NCBI GenBank assembly: GCA_964597305.1
Contig: CAZQWU010000022.1
Coordinates: 1 to 17,757, forward strand
Source of the DNA: UBA7398 sp964597305
Lineage (GTDB): Bacteria > Actinomycetota > Actinomycetes > Nanopelagicales > Nanopelagicaceae
Length of the DNA: 17,757 nt
Direction of reading: 5' to 3'
Positions 8,161-14,489 of this stretch are shown here, one piece after another. The position numbers were made by a program, and so were the translations under genes. Every line of letters starts with the position of its first letter. Within the stretch, counting starts at the first letter, position 1. Below the pieces are notes generated by a model. That model had not been told where the DNA came from, ran no database searches, and saw only the letters and a program-made list of their open reading frames with translations.

Positions 8161-8311
8161 CACGCAGACTATGACCAGTCACTGACAAATTGAGCGTACG
8201 TAGCAGAAGGGAAGATTATGCGGTTATTGACCAATTGTTGAGAGTAGGCAGAGAATGGCAGTTGGTATGACCTGTCATGACCGATTACGGGGTGAGAGGT
8301 ATTCTCGACGC
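8161..8311. promoter_or_regulatory. Divergent control region between the LuxR-type gene and xerC, with repeated ATGACC and palindromes
   Basis: The region between the two divergent genes must hold both promoters. ATGACC occurs three times, at 8171-8176, 8267-8272 and 8277-8282. The 8-bp palindrome GTCATGAC is at 8274-8281, and a 9-bp odd palindrome CAGTCACTG occurs at about 8176-8184. A TTGACC hexamer at 8227-8232 could be a -35 element toward xerC, but I see no convincing -10 at the usual spacing. These may be operator half-sites for the neighbouring regulator; this is inference. Part of the region would be coding if xerC started at 8255. Confidence 0.3.
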
Positions 8312-9214
8312 GTGGCGAGCGATCTGATGGGTGAGTATCGAGAACATTTAATTCTTGAACGCAATCTTTCCGTGAACTCCATTCGCGCCTACTGCGCAGA
8401 TCTGGACTCACTCCTTGCGCACATTAATAAATTAGGAATTACGGAATTTAAAGATTTAACAATTGATCACATCAGATCATGGCTTGCAAACCTACAAACT
8501 CGTGGCGCTGCTCGCTCATCGCTCTCTCGTCGAGTGATCTCGATTAAAGCCTTTACGTACTGGGGTGCGAAAAATGGTTGGCTCAGTAGCGATATTGGAA
8601 AGCAATTGCAGGCGCCAAAACCACAACGGGTATTACCTGATGTACTTGATGTTGATGGCGCCATCACAACGTTAGAAGCGCTCGCACAACGCGTTGCTGA
8701 AGAGGGAAGTGTGGGCGCTATTCGCGATCGAGCGATCGTGGAAGTTCTCTATGCATCTGGAATTCGCGTATCGGAATTATGTGGACTTGATATTGGCGAT
8801 GTTGATTTTGATCGAAATACCTTGCGCGTCATTGGCAAGGGCAACAAAGAACGTGTTGTGCCGTTTGGACTTCCGGCATCACGAGCGCTAACAGATTGGC
8901 TCAATGCTCGATCTGACCTTGCAACGCAAAGCTCTGGGCCTGCGCTCTTTCTTGGCCGACGAGGAAAACGGATTGATCAGAGAACGGTACGAGAAATTGT
9001 GTATGTCGCACTCGAAGCGCTCGGTGGGAAAGCCAAGATGGGACCACATGGCTTACGACATTCTGCTGCGACACATTTATTAGAAGGTGGCGCAGATTTA
9101 CGAACGGTGCAAGAGATTTTGGGACATTCATCGCTGGCAACGACACAGATTTATACCCATGTTTCGCAGGATCGTTTAAAGAGCGCCTACGAACAGGCGC
9201 ATCCGCGCGCGTAA
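8312..9214 (+). CDS. xerC: Tyrosine recombinase XerC
   Basis: Chromosome-dimer resolution recombinase acting with XerD at dif. An N-terminal SAM-like core-binding domain (about 5-90, with ERNLSVNSIRAYCADLDSLLAHI) precedes the catalytic domain. From GTG 8312 (300 residues) the catalytic set is complete: R152 in ASGIRVSELCGL, K176 in IGKGNKERVVP, H246 and R249 in HGLRHSAATHLL, H272 in LGHSSLATTQIYTH and nucleophile Y281; spacings match E. coli XerD closely. The end HPRA matches mycobacterial XerC as I remember it. Start choice: GTG 8312 gives the family's usual N-terminus, with GAGAGG at 8294-8299; ATG 8255 (319 residues) and ATG 8327 (295) are alternatives. Location near rpsB agrees with mycobacteria, which supports housekeeping XerC rather than a phage or integron integrase. 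It converges with glpX, stop codons touching. Confidence 0.9.
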   Translation: MASDLMGEYREHLILERNLSVNSIRAYCADLDSLLAHINKLGITEFKDLTIDHIRSWLANLQTRGAARSSLSRRVISIKAFTYWGAKNGWLSSDIGKQLQAPKPQRVLPDVLDVDGAITTLEALAQRVAEEGSVGAIRDRAIVEVLYASGIRVSELCGLDIGDVDFDRNTLRVIGKGNKERVVPFGLPASRALTDWLNARSDLATQSSGPALFLGRRGKRIDQRTVREIVYVALEALGGKAKMGPHGLRHSAATHLLEGGADLRTVQEILGHSSLATTQIYTHVSQDRLKSAYEQAHPRA

Positions 9215-10183
9215 TTACGCAATGATGGAGCTAATCGGGCTTTCAGTCGTTATCAATCGCACGGTTTTTGTTTTTCCGCGCATGACCAGTGAATTGGTAG
9301 TGAAGTAATTTTCACCGTGACGTACTCCTTGCAAGAGCTCGCCATCGGTAATACCGGTTGCAGCAAAAAAGACATCATCACCTTTCACCAGATCATTGGT
9401 GGTAAAAACTTGGCTCAGATCAAGACCCTGAGCGCGAGCTCGTTCTTTCTCTTCATCACTTTTTGGCATCAATCGACCTTGAATTGCGCCACCTAAACAT
9501 TTCATGGCACATGCAGAAATGATTCCCTCTGGGGTACCACCAATTCCCATCAAGAGATCAATTCCGGTATTGGCACGGGCAGCTTCAACAGCGCCTGCGA
9601 CATCGCCATCGGTAATGAATTTGATACGTGCGCCAGCTTCGCGAATATCTTTCACTAATTGATCGTGGCGTGGTCGATCTAAAACAACGACGGTGAGCGA
9701 TGCGATATCGACATGTTTTGCTTTCGCAACTTTCTGTAAATTCACTTTGACAGGTGCGGTGATATCTATGACATCTGCAGCTTCCGGACCAGTTGCGAGT
9801 TTCTCCATATAAAAAACGGCAGAGGGATCAAACATCGCACCTCGTTCCGCGAGGGCAATGACGGAAATGGCATTTGCCATTCCTTTTGCGGTAAGCGTTG
9901 TGCCATCAACTGGATCTACCGCCACATCAACTGGTGAGCCCGTTCCATCGCCAACTTCTTCGCCGTTATAGAGCATTGGGGCTTCATCTTTTTCACCTTC
10001 ACCGATCACAACGGTGCCACGCATCGAAACAGTAGCAATCATCTTGCGCATGGCATCAACTGCTGCTTGATCTGCACCATTCTTATCGCCGCGACCAATC
10101 CATTTCGAGGCAGCGATGGCGGCCGTTTCTGTTACGCGAACTAATTCGAGAGCAAGGTTTCGCGAGGGTATTGAAGCGGGCAT
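9215..10183 (-). CDS. glpX: Fructose-1,6-bisphosphatase class II
   Basis: Hydrolyses fructose 1,6-bisphosphate to fructose 6-phosphate, the irreversible gluconeogenic step; in actinobacteria the GlpX type is usually the main enzyme. The 322-residue protein carries the lithium-sensitive phosphatase metal site: GEGEKDEAPM at 61-70 and DPVDGTT at 90-96. Further family segments are the RGDKNGADQAAVDAMR run near 31-46, GGTPEG at 215-220, and a C-terminal ATGITDGELLQGV. The stop TAA on the minus strand (9215-9217) abuts the xerC stop (9212-9214), so the two genes converge with no spacer and no terminator hairpin. The ribosome site before ATG 10183 is weak (an AGG about 14 nt upstream). It is transcribed away from rpsB, so its promoter lies in the 10184-10592 gap. 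Confidence 0.96.
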   Translation of the reverse strand: MPASIPSRNLALELVRVTETAAIAASKWIGRGDKNGADQAAVDAMRKMIATVSMRGTVVIGEGEKDEAPMLYNGEEVGDGTGSPVDVAVDPVDGTTLTAKGMANAISVIALAERGAMFDPSAVFYMEKLATGPEAADVIDITAPVKVNLQKVAKAKHVDIASLTVVVLDRPRHDQLVKDIREAGARIKFITDGDVAGAVEAARANTGIDLLMGIGGTPEGIISACAMKCLGGAIQGRLMPKSDEEKERARAQGLDLSQVFTTNDLVKGDDVFFAATGITDGELLQGVRHGENYFTTNSLVMRGKTKTVRLITTESPISSIIA

Positions 10184-10209
10184 GACGGAAATCTATACCT
10201 GATAAGAGT

Positions 10210-10341
10210 TCAACTTCGTCTTTGCATTGTCACAAAATCACCGGAAATCTCATGGGCAATTACCTGCGCGCGATGAGCGGGTATCGAAAGTCCGATGGTG
10301 ACCCCGAGGAGAAATATGGTGGCGAAAGAAATCGATTTCAT
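10210..10341 (-). CDS. Possible 43-residue peptide with a hydrophobic N-terminus (doubtful)
   Basis: An open frame from ATG 10341 to TGA 10210 encodes 43 residues. The start reads MKSISFATIFLLGVTIGLSI, a lysine followed by a hydrophobic stretch (about residues 4-20), then PAHRA, so it resembles a signal peptide or a single membrane anchor; the remaining 20 residues are polar (ending DFVTMQRRS). No Shine-Dalgarno is visible before the ATG. It lies divergent to rpsB, a place where mycobacteria (and possibly Streptomyces) carry an exported M23-family peptidase gene as I recall, so it could be a remnant of such a gene or the leader of a small protein. It could equally be chance. I do not recognise a family and give no function. 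Confidence 0.25.
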   Translation of the reverse strand: MKSISFATIFLLGVTIGLSIPAHRAQVIAHEISGDFVTMQRRS

Positions 10342-10364
10342 GACAGGAATATCAAGTATCTGGC

Positions 10365-10427
10365 TTACTCAATACGGGGGTAGGCGTATATACGGTGGAT
10401 TTTTGCTGTGTGTGGGTCAGGTAAGAT
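10365..10427 (+). promoter_or_regulatory. rpsB: Candidate rpsB promoters
   Basis: Two sigma70-like pairs can be drawn. One has TTTTTG at 10400-10405, a 16-nt spacer and TAAGAT at 10422-10427, which would start transcription around 10434, right at the first leader hairpin. The other has TTACTC at 10365-10370, a 16-nt spacer and TATATA at 10387-10392 inside the palindrome GTATATAC. Neither -35 is close to consensus. The first is preferred because of its fit to the structured leader. Confidence 0.35.
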
Positions 10428-10435
10428 TTCGCCCG

Positions 10436-10573
10436 CACTGAAGCACTTCAGTGACATCTCAGCACCAGACGGCAACCTCGGTCGTGAATATATTTCACGC
10501 ACCATGCCAGGTGCGACGGATCTGACAAACGTTAGATCATGAACCGAGCAGGTTTATGCCGCGGGTATAAACC
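10436..10573 (+). ncRNA. Structured rpsB mRNA leader, candidate cis-regulatory RNA
   Basis: Four hairpins and a closing helix precede rpsB. (a) 10436-10453: CACTGAA/TTCAGTG, 7 bp with loop GCAC. (b) Closing helix CTCGGT 10477-10482 with ACCGAG 10543-10548, enclosing three hairpins: CGTGAA/TTCACG at 10483-10499, loop TATAT; CACC/GGTG at 10500-10513, loop ATGCCA, extendable by one G-C; and GATCTGAC/GTTAGATC at 10519-10538 with one G-U and loop AAAC. (c) 10551-10573: GGTTTATGCC with GGTATAAACC, 10 bp including one G-U, loop GCG, ending 3 nt before the Shine-Dalgarno. The pairings are read directly. That it is an autoregulatory site for ribosomal protein S2, as known for rpsB leaders in enterobacteria, is inference. 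No poly-U tract follows any hairpin, so translational control is more likely than attenuation. No named RNA family was recognised. Confidence 0.6.
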
Positions 10574-10592
10574 GATAAAGGAGTGTGCCGCC

Positions 10593-11405
10593 ATGGCGGT
10601 AGTAACAATGCGAGAACTCCTCGACAGCGGTGTGCATTTCGGACACCAGACTCGTCGTTGGAATCCAAAAATGAAGCGCTTTATTTTCACAGAGCGCAAT
10701 GGCATCTACATCATCGATATCCAACAGTCATTAGCGTTGATCGACAAGGCCTATGACTTTGTTAAAGATTCTGTCGCAAAAGGCGGACATATTCTTTTCG
10801 TGGGCACGAAGAAGCAAGCGCAAGAACCGATTGTTGCCCAAGCAACACGTGTTGGTATGCCATATGTGACCGAACGTTGGCTTGGTGGAATGCTCACCAA
10901 CTTCCCAACGGTGTACAAACGCGTACAACGCTTAAAAGAACTCGAAGCGCTCGAAGCAGCGAATGATCAAGTATTAACAAAGAAAGAATTGCTCTTGCTC
11001 CGTCGCGAGAAAGAGAAACTTCATAAAAACCTCAACGGTATTCGCAATATGACAAAACTTCCTTCGGCGGTCTGGGTTGTTGATACAAAGAAGGAACATC
11101 TCGCCGTTGCTGAAGCGCACAAACTTGGCATACCCGTCATCGCCATACTTGATACCAACTGTGATCCTGATGAAGTTGATTACAAGATCCCTGGTAACGA
11201 TGACGCAATTCGCTCGGTTACGCTCTTAACTCGCGTGATCGCTGATGCTGTTGCAGCAGGACTTTCTGCTCGCTCACAACACGCTGCGAAAGAAGCTGCC
11301 GATGCCAAAGCAGGTGCAACGGAAATTGCCGCTGGTGAACCACTTGCAGATTGGGAGAAAGAATTACTCGGAACTGCAGCAGATGAAGCAAAGGCAGGGG
11401 AGTAA
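10593..11405 (+). CDS. rpsB: 30S ribosomal protein S2
   Basis: Small-subunit protein S2 (uS2), assembled late on the back of the 30S body and needed for S1 binding in proteobacteria. The 270-residue protein starts MAVVTMRELLDSGVHFGHQTRRWNPKM, the standard S2 N-terminus, and includes the coiled-coil helices around residues 105-150 and the IPVIAILDTNCDPDEVDYKIPGNDDAIRS signature at about 180-208. The tail (about 225-270) is alanine- and acid-rich, as in other actinobacteria. ATG 10593 is chosen because AAAGGAG lies at 10577-10583 and the protein N-terminus matches the family; the open frame extends 54 nt upstream to ATG 10539 within the leader. tsf follows with no gap, a nearly universal pairing. 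Confidence 0.98.
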   Translation: MAVVTMRELLDSGVHFGHQTRRWNPKMKRFIFTERNGIYIIDIQQSLALIDKAYDFVKDSVAKGGHILFVGTKKQAQEPIVAQATRVGMPYVTERWLGGMLTNFPTVYKRVQRLKELEALEAANDQVLTKKELLLLRREKEKLHKNLNGIRNMTKLPSAVWVVDTKKEHLAVAEAHKLGIPVIAILDTNCDPDEVDYKIPGNDDAIRSVTLLTRVIADAVAAGLSARSQHAAKEAADAKAGATEIAAGEPLADWEKELLGTAADEAKAGE

Positions 11406-12233
11406 GTGGCATATACAGCTGACGATGTAAAACGCCTTCGCGAAGTAACGGCCGCCGGCATGCTCGATTGCAAGAAAGCGCTTGATGAATCAGGTGGCGA
11501 TTTTGATAAAGCGGTCGAAATCATCCGAGTAAAAGGACAAAAAGGCGTCACCAAGCGAGAAGGTCGAACCACCTCAAATGGTTTAGTTGCAGCAAAGGCG
11601 GAGGGAAATACCGCTGTGATGTTGGAACTTAACTGCGAAACCGATTTCGTAGCCAAAGGTGATCGATTCCAAGCGGCAGCCCATGAGTTACTCGAACATC
11701 TCTTTGCGTCGAAGATTTCTGATGTTGCAACATTTACTTCATCACAATTGCCGTCCGGAAAAACTGTTCAGGCACATGTTGATGAAGCCAATGCGACGCT
11801 AGGTGAAAAGATTGAACTTCGCCGACTTGCAGTTCTTGATGGTTCACCTGTTGCGCTCTATCTGCATCGAACAAGTCCTGATCTACCACCACAAGTGGGT
11901 GTCATTGTTCAATTAAGTAAAGCAGCAGGCGATACTGGTAAAGATGTTGCACAACACATTGCAGCGTTCGCACCGCAGTATCTCAATCGCGAAGCGGTCC
12001 CAACCGATATCGTCGAGAACGAGCGACGAATCGCAGAAGAGACTGCGAAGGCAGAAGGAAAGCCCGATGCGGCGATCGCCAAGATCACCGAAGGTCGCGT
12101 TACTGGCTTCTATAAAGATGTGACGCTCCTTGAGCAGGCATTCGCTAAAGACAACAAGAAATCTGTCAAACAGGTACTCGATGAGGCTGGCACCACCGTG
12201 TCTGCGTTCCATCGATTCCGAGTTGGTCAGTAA
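11406..12233 (+). CDS. tsf: Elongation factor Ts
   Basis: Guanine-nucleotide exchange factor for EF-Tu. It begins with GTG directly after the rpsB stop; GGGGAG at the end of rpsB serves as ribosome site 4 nt upstream. The N-terminal UBA-like domain shows VKRLREVTAAGMLDCKKAL (about 8-26), followed by the EF-Tu-contacting TDFV at 79-82 within NCETDFVAKGDRF. The core dimerisation-type domains follow, ending with LLEQAFAKDNKKSVKQVLDE. The 275-residue length agrees with actinobacterial EF-Ts. rpsB and tsf are presumably one transcript with pyrH, since no terminator hairpin is visible in the 47-nt gap that follows. Confidence 0.98.
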   Translation: MAYTADDVKRLREVTAAGMLDCKKALDESGGDFDKAVEIIRVKGQKGVTKREGRTTSNGLVAAKAEGNTAVMLELNCETDFVAKGDRFQAAAHELLEHLFASKISDVATFTSSQLPSGKTVQAHVDEANATLGEKIELRRLAVLDGSPVALYLHRTSPDLPPQVGVIVQLSKAAGDTGKDVAQHIAAFAPQYLNREAVPTDIVENERRIAEETAKAEGKPDAAIAKITEGRVTGFYKDVTLLEQAFAKDNKKSVKQVLDEAGTTVSAFHRFRVGQ

Positions 12234-12280
12234 CCTATAGCCAGGATCTCGTCTCACCATTAATAAAGGAGCGCTCAACG

Positions 12281-13003
12281 ATGGCTGAAAAATCAGCAGG
12301 CTATCGTCGAGTGCTCCTTAAACTTTCTGGCGAAGTTTTTGGTGGCGAAAAAGGAATCGGTGTCGATCCCGATGTCGTTCACGATGTGGCAAGCCAAATT
12401 GCTACGGTTGTTAAATCCGGAACCCAAGTAGCAATTGTTGTTGGCGGTGGAAATTATTTCCGTGGCGCAGAGCTGCAAACACGAGGCATGGATCGCGCTC
12501 GCGCTGATTACATGGGCATGCTCGGAACAGTGATGAATTGTTTAGCGCTCCAAGATTTTCTTGAAAAAGAGGGAATTGATACTCGCGTTCAAACGGCAAT
12601 CACGATGGGACAAGTTGCTGAGCCATATGTACCGCGACGTGCGATCCGACATTTAGAGAAAGGTCGCGTTGTCATTTTTGGCGCAGGCGCCGGAATGCCA
12701 TTCTTTACTACGGACACCGTTGCTGCCCAACGCGCGCTCGAAATTGGCGTTGATGCGCTACTCCTTGCAAAAAGTGGCGTTGATGGCGTTTATAGCGCAG
12801 ATCCTCGAAAAGATAAGAGCGCAACTAAGTATGAAAAGATTTCTTACGATGAAGTGTTGAGCAAATCGTTAGCGGTTGCTGATGCTGCTGCATTTAGTCT
12901 CTGCCGTGAGAATAAACTTCCCATTGTTGTCTTCGATCTGATGAATAACGGCAATATTGGTCGTGCCGTTCGCGGGGACAATATCGGAACGTTAGTGAAT
13001 TAG
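12281..13003 (+). CDS. pyrH: Uridylate kinase (UMP kinase)
   Basis: Phosphorylates UMP to UDP with ATP; a hexameric enzyme of the amino-acid-kinase fold, normally activated by GTP and inhibited by UTP. The 240 residues contain KLSGE at 14-18, GGGNYFRG at 55-62, the DYMGMLGTVMN helix at 76-86, and GAGAGMPFFTTDT at 134-146 with the UMP-contacting threonines; K164 in AKSGVDGVYSADP belongs to the nucleotide-binding part. AAAGGAG precedes ATG 12281 by 8 nt in a 47-nt spacer after tsf. frr follows after 32 nt, the conserved pyrH-frr pair. Confidence 0.98.
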   Translation: MAEKSAGYRRVLLKLSGEVFGGEKGIGVDPDVVHDVASQIATVVKSGTQVAIVVGGGNYFRGAELQTRGMDRARADYMGMLGTVMNCLALQDFLEKEGIDTRVQTAITMGQVAEPYVPRRAIRHLEKGRVVIFGAGAGMPFFTTDTVAAQRALEIGVDALLLAKSGVDGVYSADPRKDKSATKYEKISYDEVLSKSLAVADAAAFSLCRENKLPIVVFDLMNNGNIGRAVRGDNIGTLVN

Positions 13004-13035
13004 TTTTTGCTGAAACGATCTCTTAAAGGAGCCCC

Positions 13036-13599
13036 ATGTCAGAGCTAGCCGGAATTCAAAGCGATATGGCCGCAAAGATGGATAAAGCGGTCGAGGTTGC
13101 GCGGGAAGATTTTGCCAGTATTCGCACCGGCCGAGCCCATCCCTCGATGTTTGCCAAGATCATGGTTGATTACTACGGAACATTTACTCCGCTGGCACAA
13201 CTTGCATCAGTACAAGTTCCCGAAGCGCGAATGGCTCTGGTAACTCCGTATGACAAAGGAGCAATGGCTTCCATCGAAAAGGCAATTCGCGAATCAGACC
13301 TCGGAGTTAATCCAGGAAACGATGGCAGTGCAATTCGAATCAACTTTCCACAATTGACCGAAGAACGTCGTAAAGAGTTTATTAAAGTTGCAAAATCTAA
13401 AGCCGAAGATTCACGCGTATCCATTCGCAATATTCGGCGAAGTGCAAAGGAATCGATGGAGAAGCTCGAAAAAGATGGCAAGATTTCCAAGGATGATCTC
13501 GCGCGCGCTGAAAAAGAGATGGAAAAAGTTACGGGTGATCATGTTGCAAAAATTGATGACATGCTCAAACATAAAGAAGCAGAACTTCTTGAAGTGTAA
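13036..13599 (+). CDS. frr: Ribosome recycling factor
   Basis: Works with EF-G to split the post-termination ribosome. The 187-residue length is typical (about 185). The start and end segments form the three-helix bundle: residues about 5-30 (AGIQSDMAAKMDKAVEVAREDFASIRTGRAHPSMF), and about 105-187 with LTEERRKEFIKVAKSKAEDSRVSIRNIRR, the most conserved part. The small beta domain lies between (about 31-104). AAAGGAG lies 4 nt before the ATG in the 32-nt gap after pyrH. The cdsA start is only 14 nt downstream of the stop, so the two are probably co-transcribed. Confidence 0.98.
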   Translation: MSELAGIQSDMAAKMDKAVEVAREDFASIRTGRAHPSMFAKIMVDYYGTFTPLAQLASVQVPEARMALVTPYDKGAMASIEKAIRESDLGVNPGNDGSAIRINFPQLTEERRKEFIKVAKSKAEDSRVSIRNIRRSAKESMEKLEKDGKISKDDLARAEKEMEKVTGDHVAKIDDMLKHKEAELLEV

Positions 13600-13613
13600 T
13601 TGGGTATTGACTC

Positions 13614-14459
13614 GTGTCTGATCTCCACTCGATAAACGATGCGATAAATAAGAAAGCCGGTCGTAAACTTCTTCCCTCCATCATCGTCTCGATTCTTCTG
13701 ATTCTTCTCATTATGGGAACGGTGAAATACGTACCTATTGCGTTTGCCATTGTCGTTGCGATCGCGGTTTATCTTTCTGTGCGAGAGCTCCTCAAAGCCC
13801 TTGCGGTTGGCGAAATAACGTTCTCACCATTGCTTCTTCCGATTGCGATTGTTGCCATCATGGCAGGAACCTGGTTCGGTGGAATTAATGGCCTCGCCGT
13901 TGCCACTGCATTAGTTATTCCCAATATGTACTTCTTTATTTTGCTCCAAGGAATTGATGGTTTCGTTAAACGAGCGAGCGCAGCAACACTTGCCCTCATT
14001 TACATCGCCTATTTAGGTGGATTCCTCGTTCTTCTAGCACGAAAGAGCCATGGCTTTGACAATCTGATGACCTTGGTCATTTTGGTCGGTTGTAATGACA
14101 CCTTTGCTTATGTTTTTGGCGTTCTCTTAGGGCGACACAAACTTGCACCGCACATTAGCCCAAAGAAAACGTGGGAAGGTTTTATTGGCGGAACGATTTT
14201 TACTGCAATCGGTGGCGCGCTTGCTTTTCGCTATTTGCTTCACTTTGATCCGCGAATTGGCGCAATCGTTGGGGTTATGGCGGTCGTGACCGCAACAGTA
14301 GGAGACTTAATTGAGAGCGCAATCAAACGCGATCTTGCGATAAAGGATATGGGCACGCTCCTTCCGGGCCATGGTGGAATGCTTGATCGCATCGATTCTG
14401 CGCTACTGACTGCACCAGCGTTATGGTGTGCGCTGGAATTAATCAAGCATTTCAATTAA
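13614..14459 (+). CDS. cdsA: Phosphatidate cytidylyltransferase (CDP-diacylglycerol synthase)
   Basis: Integral membrane enzyme that makes CDP-diacylglycerol from phosphatidate and CTP, precursor of all phospholipids. The 281-residue protein has about seven or eight hydrophobic segments (about 20-35, 41-56, 72-86, 94-112, 124-141, 152-172, 191-208, 215-232). The family signature is complete near the C-terminus: SAIKRDLAIKDMGTLLPGHG starting at 235, then GMLDRIDS to 262. The cytoplasmic loop NDTFAYVFGVLLGRHKLAPH (161-180) with SPKKTWEG is also typical. Translation appears to begin at GTG 13614, with only a weak GGG upstream; no better in-frame start is near. Order frr-cdsA-rlmN is conserved in actinobacteria. 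Confidence 0.96.
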   Translation: MSDLHSINDAINKKAGRKLLPSIIVSILLILLIMGTVKYVPIAFAIVVAIAVYLSVRELLKALAVGEITFSPLLLPIAIVAIMAGTWFGGINGLAVATALVIPNMYFFILLQGIDGFVKRASAATLALIYIAYLGGFLVLLARKSHGFDNLMTLVILVGCNDTFAYVFGVLLGRHKLAPHISPKKTWEGFIGGTIFTAIGGALAFRYLLHFDPRIGAIVGVMAVVTATVGDLIESAIKRDLAIKDMGTLLPGHGGMLDRIDSALLTAPALWCALELIKHFN

Positions 14460-14489
14460 ATGAGAGTTAATTAAAGACGAGATGAATTC

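Larger units (their letters stand above)
10184..10592. other. 409-bp intergenic region between divergent glpX and rpsB
   Basis: The only stretch over 300 bases without a sure gene. From left to right: the glpX upstream sequence with no clear promoter; a weak minus-strand ORF at 10210-10341; two candidate plus-strand promoters between 10365 and 10427; and a structured leader from 10436 to 10573, followed by the rpsB ribosome site AAAGGAG at 10577-10583. An in-frame plus-strand ATG at 10539 would extend rpsB by 18 residues but falls inside the leader hairpins and is not accepted. Confidence 0.85.

Noticed and set aside
8312..9214. xerC considered as an integrase of a mobile element or integron
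   Set aside because: No att-like repeats, phage or transposon genes nearby; length, catalytic spacing, C-terminal HPRA and position near rpsB match housekeeping XerC.
10436..10453. Inverted repeat considered as a rho-independent terminator
   Set aside because: No U-run follows and no plus-strand gene ends nearby; it precedes rpsB.
10539..10592. Eighteen-codon upstream extension of rpsB from ATG 10539
   Set aside because: S2 proteins begin at the MAVVTM start; AAAGGAG serves ATG 10593, and the extension lies in the leader hairpins.
11180..11656. Minus-strand open frame of 158 codons opposite rpsB/tsf
   Set aside because: Ser/Ala-rich shadow of two universally conserved genes.
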